Below, in pieces: positions 1 through 8,124 of a stretch of DNA of 38,727 nucleotides (positions are counted from its first letter, which is position 1; each line of letters starts with the position of its first letter). A program made the position numbers and the translations under genes. The stretch is from the NCBI RefSeq assembly GCF_007845635.1, contig NZ_SELG01000030.1, positions 1 to 38,727 of the forward strand, in the 5' to 3' direction. This DNA comes from Apibacter muscae. GTDB lineage: Bacteria; Bacteroidota; Bacteroidia; Flavobacteriales; Weeksellaceae. Under the pieces are notes generated by a model. The model saw only the letters and a program-made list of their open reading frames with translations. It did no database searches and was not told the DNA's origin.

Positions 1-272
1 ATTGGCCTGTTTTTTTTCTTTTTCCTTTTTTCTCTCTTTCTCTGATTTCTTTTTATTGATCTTTTCTTTATTTATTTTTCCTTTCTTGATCTTTTATTCT
101 GATCTTCATTCCTCTTTTTTATTTCTAACTAATATATTTTACTCTTATTTTCTTTTTTTATTCTTTTTATTGTTCCTGTTTCTCTCTTTCTTTAGGTTTT
201 TATTCTCATCTGTTCTAATCCTTTTTCTCTCTATATTTTATATGCGCTTTTTAATTGCTAATCCCTCCCCCC
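1..272. other. Pyrimidine-rich tract, apparently non-coding
   Basis: The plus strand here is almost entirely T and C, with scattered A and few G. The plus strand reads open for about 106 codons, but the product would be a Phe/Leu/Ser run with no family resemblance, it would need a TTG start at the window edge, and it would run through a terminator hairpin. The minus strand is Lys/Arg/Glu-rich in every frame and is broken by stops within about 30 codons. I see no gene here. Confidence 0.6.
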
Positions 273-310
273 AAAAAAAACAGGCTGATAAGACAGCCTG
301 CTTTTTTTTT
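273..310. terminator. Bidirectional intrinsic terminator
   Basis: A perfect 7-bp stem, CAGGCTG (281-287) and CAGCCTG (294-300), encloses a 6-nt loop. It is flanked by an A8 run at 273-280 and a run of T at 302-310, so it can terminate in both directions. It lies 33 bp beyond the stop of the minus-strand YceI gene and is its likely terminator. Confidence 0.85.
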
Positions 311-342
311 AGAAGAAAGTAAATTGTATATAGATACTAGCT

Positions 343-978
343 TTAATTAGCTTCTTTGTTTGCTACAATGTCTACACTTATATCTAACAAATCTTTAATA
401 AGTTTATCCTGAGGTTCTCCGTTTGAATATGTTATATTAAATTCTTGCCTATTGATTGTAAATTTCTCTGTTTTTAAAGTTACTTTATCTCCTTCAGCTT
501 TTACATTGGCTTTTACGGATAAATTTTTAGTTATACCTTTAACTTCAAGATTTCCTTCTAATTCTACATTATATTCTCCTGATTCAATTGGCTTCACTAA
601 TGTTATTACAAATTTTGATGAAGGGAACTTTGAAACATCAAAGAAGTCCTCATTTTTTAGATGATTGTTTAGTAATTTTGCTTTTTCTGGATCTGGAATG
701 TCTGTGGTAGATATTGTATTCATATTAGCTGTGAAGCTTCCTGATTCAATTTTTGAATCCTTGAGTTTCAATTCTCCTGATTGAAGAATAATTGTACCTA
801 AATGTTTACTTGCCAAGGTACCTCCTTCCCAAGTTATTTTACTAGCTAATGTATCTACTTTATAAGTATTAGCTTCTTTACTTGATACTGCTTCTTGTTT
901 TGCTTGGTTAGTTATTTTAGCTTCTTTGGAATCATTGTTACATGATTGGAAGGATAATGTTAAAGCAATTATTGACAA
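343..978 (-). CDS. YceI-family lipoprotein, start disrupted by a frameshift
   Basis: The mature part matches the YceI-like lipocalin-type β-barrel family, which is periplasmic or lipid-associated and binds isoprenoid-like ligands in known members. Recognisable are the W-x-G-G segment near residue 50, a central K-x-E-D-F-F-D region and a C-terminal T-I-N-R-x-E-F-x-I-x-Y motif. The listed start is a TTG at 978. Reading further upstream out of frame gives ATG (998) followed by nine A; one extra A would give MKKKILTLSIIALTLSFQSC, a textbook lipoprotein signal peptide with its lipobox Cys. As written, the ATG at 998 reaches TAA after four codons. This is either a real (possibly phase-variable) frameshift or a homopolymer sequencing error. 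The promoter element at 1019-1026 fits a start at 998 better than at 978. Confidence 0.8.
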   Translation of the reverse strand: MSIIALTLSFQSCNNDSKEAKITNQAKQEAVSSKEANTYKVDTLASKITWEGGTLASKHLGTIILQSGELKLKDSKIESGSFTANMNTISTTDIPDPEKAKLLNNHLKNEDFFDVSKFPSSKFVITLVKPIESGEYNVELEGNLEVKGITKNLSVKANVKAEGDKVTLKTEKFTINRQEFNITYSNGEPQDKLIKDLLDISVDIVANKEAN

Positions 979-1018
979 TGTTAATATTTTTTTTTCATTT
1001 CATTTAATTTATTTTTAG

Positions 1019-1026
1019 CAAACATA
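1019..1026 (-). promoter_or_regulatory. Bacteroidota -7 promoter element for the YceI gene
   Basis: On the minus strand this reads TATGTTTG, an exact match to the TAnnTTTG -7 consensus of Bacteroidota housekeeping promoters. The transcript would begin about 10-15 nt before the ATG at 998. No clear TTTG -33 element is visible at the usual distance, so this is a partial match. Confidence 0.45.
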
Positions 1027-1052
1027 ACATTTTTAGCTTTAAATGAATTAAT

Positions 1053-1079
1053 AATAAATGAAATTTGATTTCATTTATT
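1053..1079. repeat. 11-bp perfect inverted repeat between divergent genes
   Basis: AATAAATGAAA (1053-1063) and TTTCATTTATT (1069-1079) are exact reverse complements separated by 5 nt. The palindrome lies between the divergently transcribed YceI gene and radA, 16 bp before the radA start codon. It could be an operator or a 5'-UTR hairpin. The arms are AT-rich, so chance is not excluded. Confidence 0.4.
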
Positions 1080-1095
1080 TTTTTAAATTAGCTAC

Positions 1096-2448
1096 ATGTC
1101 AAAAAATACTAAAACTTCCTTTTTCTGTCAAAATTGTGGGGCCCAGTATTCTCAATGGATGGGACAATGTAAAGCTTGTGGGGAATGGAATACCATTGTA
1201 GAAGAAATTATTGAAAAAAGAACTAAAAGAAATTTTCCATCAAATAAATCCATATCCTCAAATATCATTAAAATTCATGACATTGAAACTGTACATGAAG
1301 ATCGTATAATTTCGGGTGATTCTGAACTGGATTTTCTGTTAGGTGGAGGAATTGTACCGGGCAGCGTTATATTAATTGGAGGAGAACCTGGTATAGGAAA
1401 GTCTACCTTACTATTGCAACTATCACTTCAAATTAATAAAAAAGTACTTTATGTTTCTGGCGAAGAAAGCGCAATTCAAATTAAAATGAGGGGTGATAGG
1501 ATTAAATATTCCAATTCAGATTGCTATATACTTACCGAAACTTCTATTGAAAAAATAATTAAAAAATCAATAGAATTAAAGCCTGAATTATTAATTATTG
1601 ATTCTATACAAACTTTGTCATCTTCATATATAGATTCTTCCCCGGGCAGTATTTCTCAAATTAGAGAATGTGCTTCTGAATTGATTAAGTATGCGAAAAG
1701 TTCATCTACTCCTATTTTTCTTGTCGGGCATATTACTAAAGATGGTACGATTGCTGGTCCTAAAATACTTGAACATATGGTAGATGTAGTTCTTCAGTTT
1801 GAAGGTGATAGAAACTATATGTTTAGACTTTTACGTTCTCATAAAAATAGATATGGTTCTACTTCTGAATTAGGTATTTATGAAATGTTTCAAGATGGTT
1901 TACGACAAGTAAAGAATCCCTCTGAAATTCTTATTTCTAAAAAGGATGAGAATTTATCCGGTAACGCCATAGCTGTCACTTTAGAAGGACTCCGCCCCAT
2001 GCTGGTTGAAATTCAAGCATTGGTTTCTACAGCTGTATATGGTACTCCGCAAAGGGCTACTACTGGATTTGATATAAAGCGATTGAATATACTATTAGCT
2101 GTTTTGGAAAAAAGGGCTGGGTTTCATTTGGGTAGTAAAGATGTGTTTCTTAATATTACCGGTGGTATAAAGATTGACGATCCTGCAGTCGATCTGGGGG
2201 TAATATGTGCCATTCTTTCATCCAATGAAAATGTTAGTTTGCCAGACAATTGTTTATTTGCAGGAGAGGTTGGATTAAGTGGAGAAATTAGGGCTATCAA
2301 TCGTATTGAACAGCGTATATTAGAGGCTGAAAAACTAGGGTATGATGTGATTTTTATTTCTAAATATAATAAAATTGATATTGATAAATTTAATATAAAA
2401 ATTGAATTGGTGGGTAAGGTTGATGATGTTTATAAGATGTTATTTTAG
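1096..2448 (+). CDS. radA: DNA repair protein RadA (Sms)
   Basis: Full-length RadA/Sms, 450 aa, the usual family size. It is a hexameric RecA-like ATPase that promotes branch migration and processing of recombination intermediates in the cytoplasm. The N-terminus carries the C4 zinc finger (Cys11, 14, 25, 28). Walker A is GGEPGIGKST at residues 95-104. The RadA-specific KNRYG motif lies near residue 250, and the C-terminal 170 residues form the Lon-protease-like domain, with a DPAVDLG segment. The ATG at 1096 is preferred because it places the zinc finger at the normal position. It is monocistronic by spacing, with 145 nt to the next gene. Confidence 0.97.
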   Translation: MSKNTKTSFFCQNCGAQYSQWMGQCKACGEWNTIVEEIIEKRTKRNFPSNKSISSNIIKIHDIETVHEDRIISGDSELDFLLGGGIVPGSVILIGGEPGIGKSTLLLQLSLQINKKVLYVSGEESAIQIKMRGDRIKYSNSDCYILTETSIEKIIKKSIELKPELLIIDSIQTLSSSYIDSSPGSISQIRECASELIKYAKSSSTPIFLVGHITKDGTIAGPKILEHMVDVVLQFEGDRNYMFRLLRSHKNRYGSTSELGIYEMFQDGLRQVKNPSEILISKKDENLSGNAIAVTLEGLRPMLVEIQALVSTAVYGTPQRATTGFDIKRLNILLAVLEKRAGFHLGSKDVFLNITGGIKIDDPAVDLGVICAILSSNENVSLPDNCLFAGEVGLSGEIRAINRIEQRILEAEKLGYDVIFISKYNKIDIDKFNIKIELVGKVDDVYKMLF

Positions 2449-2558
2449 AAATATAAATTACTTATAATCAAATATTTACAAAAAAATATATTGTTTTAAA
2501 ATTTACTAAATTAATGTTAATGTTTTCTTTGCTTTAAAAATTTAAAATTAAAGATATG

Positions 2559-2566
2559 TATATTTG
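2559..2566 (+). promoter_or_regulatory. Possible -7 element for the M23 peptidase-bactofilin unit
   Basis: TATATTTG matches TAnnTTTG and sits about 28 nt before the ATG at 2594. The nearest upstream TTTG (2528-2531) is about 27 nt away, longer than the usual spacing, so this is a weak call. Confidence 0.35.
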
Positions 2567-2593
2567 CTTGTTTTGTAAAAGCTATATTTACTA

Positions 2594-3451
2594 ATGAGCA
2601 AATCTAATTATTCTACTGTTATTATTACAGATAAAAATTCTCACGAAACAAAAGTATATTCAATTAAGCAAAAGCATATAGAAAATATTATTCTTTACAA
2701 GCGTATTTTATTGTTTTCTACTATATGCGTGGTTATTTTATTGGCAGGTCTTAGTTCTTATATTGGTTATGTATATTACCAAAAAAGAGATCTACGTAAT
2801 AAAATTTTAAACTTACAAAGTAAATTGGATGATAAGCAACTGGATTATTTAATTAATAATTTATCTGAAGCTGGAGAAACTTTAGAATTAATTGAAAAGT
2901 ATTTAAAAGAACGTGAGGTTAAAACACTGTCATCTTCTAGAGACTTAGATAGTAATAATGATGTTGGTGGCGAATACTATGCGGTAGATGATATGAACGT
3001 TGATGTTGTTAACAGTGAAAAAGAACGTATTGAAAATTTATTAAAAAATATTCAATCTATACCTATGGGGCTTCCACATATAGGACGTTTATCTTCAGAT
3101 TTTGGGGTTAGAGGAAATCCTATGTCAGGGAGGGGTTCTGAATTTCATCCCGGTCTTGACTTAGCAGGTAAAATTGGTGATCCTATAAAAGTTACAGCTA
3201 ATGGCGTTATTACTTATGCAAGCGTTAGAGGTGGTTATGGAAACTGTATTATAGTTAAACATAGTCATGGGTATGAAACTTTATATGGGCATTTATCAGA
3301 AATAAATGTTAAAGTTGGACAGAAGGTTAAATCCGGGGATATTATTGGCAAACTTGGTAATACCGGTCGTTCAACAGGTCCACACGTTCATTATGAAATC
3401 ATTCATAACAATATAAAAGTTAATCCTAAAAATTTTCTACAAATCAAATAA
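2594..3451 (+). CDS. Membrane-anchored M23 family metallopeptidase
   Basis: The protein is 285 aa. A single N-terminal membrane helix (about residues 38-60) is followed by a coiled-coil-like segment (65-110) and a C-terminal M23/LytM domain (about 160-280). The zinc and active-site residues are complete: H185-x3-D189, H233 in YGHLS, and H264-V-H266 near the end. M23 enzymes cut peptide cross-links in peptidoglycan, and this one is expected to act in the periplasm from the inner membrane. The next gene, 24 nt downstream, is a bactofilin. That pairing is known from cell-shape modules such as Helicobacter Csd1/CcmA, so a role in localised wall remodelling is likely. Sequence shows the catalytic site; the shape role is inferred from context. 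Confidence 0.93.
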   Translation: MSKSNYSTVIITDKNSHETKVYSIKQKHIENIILYKRILLFSTICVVILLAGLSSYIGYVYYQKRDLRNKILNLQSKLDDKQLDYLINNLSEAGETLELIEKYLKEREVKTLSSSRDLDSNNDVGGEYYAVDDMNVDVVNSEKERIENLLKNIQSIPMGLPHIGRLSSDFGVRGNPMSGRGSEFHPGLDLAGKIGDPIKVTANGVITYASVRGGYGNCIIVKHSHGYETLYGHLSEINVKVGQKVKSGDIIGKLGNTGRSTGPHVHYEIIHNNIKVNPKNFLQIK

Positions 3452-3475
3452 TTAATTTCTATAAAAGTCTGTTTT

Positions 3476-3877
3476 ATGTTTAACAAAAAAAATAATTCTT
3501 CCAATGGTTTTGACTCACAAAATATTACTACTGTACTTGCAGAAGATTGTATAATTGAAGGCTCTATTACTAGTAAAGCATTTATTAAATTGGATGGTAA
3601 GGTTACAGGGAATATTGATAGTGCTGGCGGAGTTATTCTTGGACAAAAGGGTTTTATTAATGGAGATATTAAAACTAAGCTTCTAACCGTTTATGGTTCT
3701 ATTGAGGGTGATGTTTTTACCGATGAATTAATTATTAAAAGTACTGGTAAACTTACGGGTAATATTCATGCCAAAAGTATTGAGTTGGAAAAAGGTGGTA
3801 TTTATAATGGAAATATTAACATGAAGGAAACATCAGTTACAGATAATATTAACAGCGACCTTAAAGGTAAAAAGTAA
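3476..3877 (+). CDS. Bactofilin (polymer-forming cytoskeletal protein)
   Basis: The protein is 133 aa, a typical bactofilin length. A flexible, Asn/Ser-rich N-terminus of about 20 residues is followed by the β-helical bactofilin core, made of repeated short turns such as IEGSI, GKVTGNI, GFINGDI and GSIEGDV. Bactofilins polymerise without nucleotide into filaments at the membrane and position wall enzymes. It follows the M23 peptidase by 24 nt and is presumably co-transcribed with it. A strong hairpin terminator lies just downstream. Confidence 0.95.
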   Translation: MFNKKNNSSNGFDSQNITTVLAEDCIIEGSITSKAFIKLDGKVTGNIDSAGGVILGQKGFINGDIKTKLLTVYGSIEGDVFTDELIIKSTGKLTGNIHAKSIELEKGGIYNGNINMKETSVTDNINSDLKGKK

Positions 3878-3898
3878 GGATTTTCAAATAACAAAAAT

Positions 3899-3929
3899 AA
3901 AAAAGCATATATAATATATATGCTTTTTT
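3899..3929. terminator. Bidirectional terminator between convergent genes
   Basis: GCATATAT (3905-3912) pairs with ATATATGC (3916-3923). The stem is extended by A6 on the left and T6 on the right. It sits between the convergent bactofilin and NADH dehydrogenase genes and can serve both. Confidence 0.85.
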
Positions 3930-3944
3930 AATTCATTATAATTT

Positions 3945-5210
3945 TTACTTGTTCTTTTTATCACCTATTTCATAGGCTATACCTAAAGATGAGCCTTTAG
4001 AAAAATAAATAGTTAGCCATCTATAAAAGGTATTTAAGCGATTACCGATTGAAACTAAGGATATAATATGTATACAAGACCATATTAGCCATGCAAAAAA
4101 GCCTTTAAAGAAAACTTTATTATTCATAAGATCTGCTACCGCTTTATTTTTACCTATTACAGCCATTGAGCCTTTATCTACATAACTAAATTTTCTTTTA
4201 TTTTGTCCTCTAAGCTCTCTTTTAAGATTCCTTGCTAAATTGATTCCTTGTTGTATGGCTACTTGCGCCAATTGCGGATGACCATCGGGGAAATTAGGAT
4301 CTGATATCATTAATGATGTATCCCCTAGTGCATAAATATTTTCATAGCTAATCACCTTATTAAATTCATCCACTTGCATTCTTCTTCCTCTTGAATAGAC
4401 ATCTTTAGATATACCTGCAAAAACTCGTGAGGTAACCCCTGCCGTCCAAATAATTGTCTTAGTTGCTATCTTATCTCCACTGCCAAGGTAAATAAAATTT
4501 TCATCACAATCTTTCACATGTTGATTTAGTATAATATTCACCCCCAATTTATTTAATGCCTTATAAGCTTCTTTATGCGATTTTTCACTCATTGAACCCA
4601 ATAGATTAGGTGATCCTTCCACCAAATGAATTTGCACTTTACTCTTTAATTCTTTATAATCTAAAGGTTGCAAGGTATTAAATATCTCTCTTGTCACCCC
4701 TGCTATTTCAACCCCTGCAGGACCTCCCCCTACGATAACAATGGAGAGCAGTTCTTTTTGTTTTTCAAGATTTATTTCTTGAGAAGCCTCTTCCATTCTT
4801 AGTAATAAAGTATTTCTAAGCAATAGCGCATCGTTTAAGGTTTTCATAGGAACTGAATACTTTTCTAAATTTTGCATTCCAAAATAATTACTTTGTGTTC
4901 CTGTTGCAAAAATTAGTATATCAAAATCTAATTCTCCATTAGACAATATTATTTTATTCTCATTCGGTTTTACTTCCAGTAACTCTCCTTGTCTAAAACT
5001 AACGTTGCTTTTATATCTTATGAATCTCCGAAATGGATAACTTATAGCCGCAGGTTCTAAAACACTTGAACCAACTTGATATATTAAGGGTGGAAAAAAA
5101 TTATAATTATTTTTGTCCACTAAGGTTATATGAAAATTTTTATTGTTTTTTAACTTCTTAAGAAAATTAATCCCAGCAAAACCTCCTCCAACTAAGACTA
5201 TTTTTTTCAT
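3945..5210 (-). CDS. ndh: Type II NADH dehydrogenase (NDH-2), FAD-dependent
   Basis: The protein is 421 aa, a normal NDH-2 size. It oxidises NADH and reduces quinone at the inner face of the cytoplasmic membrane without pumping protons. Two dinucleotide folds are visible: GGGFAG near residues 8-13 (FAD) and GGGPAGVE near 160-167 (NADH). The FAD-contacting ALGD motif lies in the second half. The C-terminus carries an amphipathic/hydrophobic stretch (about residues 365-395) typical of NDH-2 membrane attachment. It is single-gene by context, divergent from the DUF3109 gene. Confidence 0.93.
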   Translation of the reverse strand: MKKIVLVGGGFAGINFLKKLKNNKNFHITLVDKNNYNFFPPLIYQVGSSVLEPAAISYPFRRFIRYKSNVSFRQGELLEVKPNENKIILSNGELDFDILIFATGTQSNYFGMQNLEKYSVPMKTLNDALLLRNTLLLRMEEASQEINLEKQKELLSIVIVGGGPAGVEIAGVTREIFNTLQPLDYKELKSKVQIHLVEGSPNLLGSMSEKSHKEAYKALNKLGVNIILNQHVKDCDENFIYLGSGDKIATKTIIWTAGVTSRVFAGISKDVYSRGRRMQVDEFNKVISYENIYALGDTSLMISDPNFPDGHPQLAQVAIQQGINLARNLKRELRGQNKRKFSYVDKGSMAVIGKNKAVADLMNNKVFFKGFFAWLIWSCIHIISLVSIGNRLNTFYRWLTIYFSKGSSLGIAYEIGDKKNK

Positions 5211-5291
5211 TTTAAAATAACTTTTCTATAAACTTTAACTATCTATTTATTAACAAATATTTCGCCAAATTCTTATTTCATTATTTCTATT

Positions 5292-5325
5292 TTTGGTATT
5301 AAAAATAATTATATGTGTACATTTG
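5292..5325 (+). promoter_or_regulatory. Bacteroidota-type promoter for the DUF3109 gene
   Basis: A TTTG at 5292-5295 (-33 element) and TACATTTG at 5318-5325 (TAnnTTTG -7 element) are 22 nt apart. The predicted start of transcription is about 15-20 nt before the ATG at 5351. Confidence 0.6.
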
Positions 5326-5350
5326 CAGGCTTAAATAATCTATATTCAAC

Positions 5351-5923
5351 ATGATTCAAATTGACGATACGCTTATATCTCTAGATCTTATTCAGAAAGA
5401 ATTTGTATGTAACTTAAATAAATGCAAAGGAATTTGCTGTGTAGAGGGTGATTCCGGAGCTCCTTTAGACGAGGATGAGTTGTCTATTTTAGATGATGTT
5501 TATGATGATGTAAAACCATACTTACGTGAAGAAGGCAGGGCTTCGATTGAAAAGCAAGGCAAATATGTAGTTGATTTAGACGGTGACTATGTTACCCCTT
5601 TAATTGATGATAATGAATGTGCTTATGTGATTTATGATGATAAAGGGATAGCAAAATGCGCAATTGAAAAAGCCTATGAAGATGGTAAAATAAACTACAA
5701 AAAGCCTATTTCTTGCCATTTATATCCAGTTCGATTGCAGAAATTAAAATCTTACCTTGCTGTCAATTATGATCAGTGGTATATTTGTTCTGATGCTTGT
5801 ACTTTTGGTAAAGAATTGAAGGTAAAGGTTTTTCAGTTCTTAAAGGAACCTCTAATCAGAAAATTTGGTAAAGATTGGTATTTGCAGTTGGAGGATGCTG
5901 AAAAATTATTTAATGCTGAATAA
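5351..5923 (+). CDS. DUF3109 family protein
   Basis: A 190-aa protein of the DUF3109 family, common in Bacteroidota. An N-terminal cysteine cluster (C20, C25, C29, C30) is followed by further Cys near the middle and in the W-Y-I-C-x3-A-C-T segment towards the C-terminus. This recalls the Cys-rich YkgJ-like proteins that are thought to bind zinc or an Fe-S cluster. No enzymatic role is established for the family. It is convergent with the thiamine pyrophosphokinase gene, with only 2 nt between the stop codons. Confidence 0.9.
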   Translation: MIQIDDTLISLDLIQKEFVCNLNKCKGICCVEGDSGAPLDEDELSILDDVYDDVKPYLREEGRASIEKQGKYVVDLDGDYVTPLIDDNECAYVIYDDKGIAKCAIEKAYEDGKINYKKPISCHLYPVRLQKLKSYLAVNYDQWYICSDACTFGKELKVKVFQFLKEPLIRKFGKDWYLQLEDAEKLFNAE

Positions 5924-5925
5924 TT

Positions 5926-6540
5926 TCACGAATTGGATATGTAAATCAATAATTCACCATTGGAATATTCAATCGTAACACACTCGTCAATTGCTTTATT
6001 TCTTGTTCCTATTCTTTCTGGTAAACAAAGTGGTTCATTATTTAGGGGATATTGCAATCCTTGGGTTTGAATGTTTTCTGCTTTAAAAAAAGGTATTAAT
6101 GATATAATTTTACCTTTTACATTGGTCAAATGGGTTTTATGATTAGAAAAGAAGAATTTGGAATAGTCATCATAAAAGGTAATTTTTAATTTATTTTTAA
6201 AATACAATGCCGTTGAAAGGTTTCCTATAAAATGATCACTCTCACGCCCAGTAGCTCCATAAACATCAACTTGGGTAATTCTTCTTTCAACCAACAGTTC
6301 TAAGGCTTTGTGAAAATCTGTTTTGTTTTGATCGGGGGTTGAAATTAGTGTGATTCCCTGAGGTACTTGTTCTTGAATTAAGCTATCAAAATCTCCAGAT
6401 ATAAAATCTATTTTTAATTGAAATTTATATACATATCTTGAATAAGCACCATCAGTACAAGCAATTAAGGAATATTCGTTTATATTCTGAGGAATTTTTG
6501 ATGGTTCTTCTCCATTTATAAAAAATAATGCTTTATTCAT
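5926..6540 (-). CDS. Thiamine pyrophosphokinase
   Basis: The 204-aa protein fits the thiamine diphosphokinase family, which transfers pyrophosphate from ATP to thiamine to make the cofactor ThDP in the cytoplasm. Visible signatures are CTDGA (28-32), the acidic GDFDS motif (49-53), TPDQNKTDF near 68-76, and the GATGRESDH motif with the D-H pair typical of the family. Its start overlaps the end of the upstream adenosyltransferase gene by 8 nt, so the two are translationally coupled. It is the last gene of the minus-strand run that begins at 10914. Confidence 0.92.
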   Translation of the reverse strand: MNKALFFINGEEPSKIPQNINEYSLIACTDGAYSRYVYKFQLKIDFISGDFDSLIQEQVPQGITLISTPDQNKTDFHKALELLVERRITQVDVYGATGRESDHFIGNLSTALYFKNKLKITFYDDYSKFFFSNHKTHLTNVKGKIISLIPFFKAENIQTQGLQYPLNNEPLCLPERIGTRNKAIDECVTIEYSNGELLIYISNS

Positions 6541-7099
6541 TGGGTGTCCAAGGGGTTTCTATATTTTTATCTAAACATCCAAAATAACGTGCTAAGACAA
6601 ATAAGTAATCGGATAATCTATTTAAATAATTTAAACAGATATTTCTAACTTCTTCAACTTCATTTAAGGTAACCACTTCCCTTTCAGCTCTTCGACAAAC
6701 AGTCCTTGCAATATGCGTCGTAGATGTTAGTATACTTCCGGTAGGAAGTATAAATTCTTTTAGTTTAGGGAGAACTTCTTGCATAGCATCTATCCAACTT
6801 TCTATTTGCTCTATTTGCTGCACTTTAATTATACATGTCAATCTTGGTTTCCCGTTGGCTAAAACCATTTTTTCGGGAGGTGTTGCCAGTTCTGCTCCTA
6901 AATCAAATAAAGAATTTTGAATGGTGTGAAGTTGCTTATCGATGTTTATATCCTTGTTATAGCTTCTTATTAATCCTATATAAGAATTCAATTCATCTAC
7001 ATCTCCATAGGCTTTAATCCTTGTTATGTTCTTAGAAACTCTTTTCCCTCCATATAAAGAGGTGGTACCGTCATCGCCTGATTTAGTGTATATTTTCAT
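6533..7099 (-). CDS. Cob(I)yrinic acid a,c-diamide adenosyltransferase (PduO type)
   Basis: The 188-aa protein is a PduO-type ATP:cob(I)alamin adenosyltransferase. The N-terminal ATP-binding signature (TKSGDDGTTSLYGG) is intact. The conserved RRAER motif lies near residue 135, and the C-terminal NRLSDYLFVLAR helix is characteristic. It makes adenosylcobalamin in the cytoplasm. No other B12 gene is nearby, which suggests salvage rather than synthesis. It is tightly coupled to the thiamine pyrophosphokinase (8-nt overlap), so two cofactor genes are expressed together. Confidence 0.95.
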   Translation of the reverse strand: MKIYTKSGDDGTTSLYGGKRVSKNITRIKAYGDVDELNSYIGLIRSYNKDINIDKQLHTIQNSLFDLGAELATPPEKMVLANGKPRLTCIIKVQQIEQIESWIDAMQEVLPKLKEFILPTGSILTSTTHIARTVCRRAEREVVTLNEVEEVRNICLNYLNRLSDYLFVLARYFGCLDKNIETPWTPNE

Positions 7100-7134
7100 T
7101 CAATCGAAAATTGTCTTTTATAAATGTAATTAAA

Positions 7135-8106
7135 TTATTTTACTTTGATGTCTTCAATAAACTCTTTGGCTCTTATTTCTACCCAAGAAAATTTTGATTT
7201 GGGTAACATGAAACCAATATGCCCTCCGTATTTAGGCATTTCAAAATAAATATTTACATTGCTCATTTGATTTTCTTTTAAAAAACTTTCTGGAGAAAGA
7301 AAAGGATCATTTTTAGCATTGACGATTAAAGTTGGTATATTAATATTATCTAAAATATTTATGGGAGAAACTTTTTTATAGTAATCTTCTTTATTTTTAA
7401 AGCCAAATAAGGGTACAGTTACGTATTCATCAAATTCGTCAAAGGAATTAATCGAGCGAATTAAGTTTATATCAAAAATGTCTGGATACTGTTTGCTCTT
7501 GTATTTTAATTTCTTTTTAAAATCATTGATAAAGTTCTTTAAATATATATAATTTGCTGGTTTTCTAAATGTTTCTGCATTGGAAACAAAATCTAATGGT
7601 GAGGAGAATGCTATACAAGCTTTTAATTCCTTTGGAATTTTCATTCTCCCCGTGTAATTTAGAGATACCGCCCCTCCCATTGAATACCCAATTAGATATA
7701 CTTCTGAATACCCTTGTGTTATTGAATATGTTACTACCTTTTCTAAATCATGAATCATCCCTACGTGATAGAGTGAGGGCAAACGATTCATTTCTCCTCC
7801 ACAACTTCTTTGATTCCATGCTAATATGGAATAACCTGCTTGATGAAAATAATCTGCACAACTATTGATATACGTTCTTCGCGAATGTCCTTCAAGCCCA
7901 TGGGAGAGAATTATCAATTTATTCGTATTTTCATTTCTCCACCAATCTAATAATAAAAAATCTCCGTCTTCCAACTCTAATCTTTCTCGGTTGTAAGGAG
8001 GTATCGGATATTTTTTTATGGCACCTGCTACAATGGTTGATAGATGAGCATTTGTATATATAAGATTTTCTGTAGGATTATAAGTAGATTTTTTTATATA
8101 ATTCAT
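7135..8106 (-). CDS. YheT-like alpha/beta hydrolase
   Basis: A 323-aa α/β-hydrolase of the YheT/ABHD1-3 group. The nucleophile is S142 in GYSMGG, the acid is probably D267 in NAKNDPF, and the histidine is H296 in GGHIGF. An HG motif at 69-70 forms part of the oxyanion hole. No signal peptide is seen, so it should be cytoplasmic. Its substrate is unknown; relatives are esterases or lipases. It sits 18 nt downstream of the Kdo-kinase-like gene in the same transcription unit. Confidence 0.9.
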   Translation of the reverse strand: MNYIKKSTYNPTENLIYTNAHLSTIVAGAIKKYPIPPYNRERLELEDGDFLLLDWWRNENTNKLIILSHGLEGHSRRTYINSCADYFHQAGYSILAWNQRSCGGEMNRLPSLYHVGMIHDLEKVVTYSITQGYSEVYLIGYSMGGAVSLNYTGRMKIPKELKACIAFSSPLDFVSNAETFRKPANYIYLKNFINDFKKKLKYKSKQYPDIFDINLIRSINSFDEFDEYVTVPLFGFKNKEDYYKKVSPINILDNINIPTLIVNAKNDPFLSPESFLKENQMSNVNIYFEMPKYGGHIGFMLPKSKFSWVEIRAKEFIEDIKVK

Positions 8107-8124
8107 ATTCCTGTACTATGGGCA

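Noticed and set aside
2-322. Open frame of 106 codons on the plus strand
   Set aside because: It exists because the strand is nearly pure pyrimidine. It has no ATG at its start, crosses a terminator hairpin and encodes a low-complexity Phe/Leu/Ser run.
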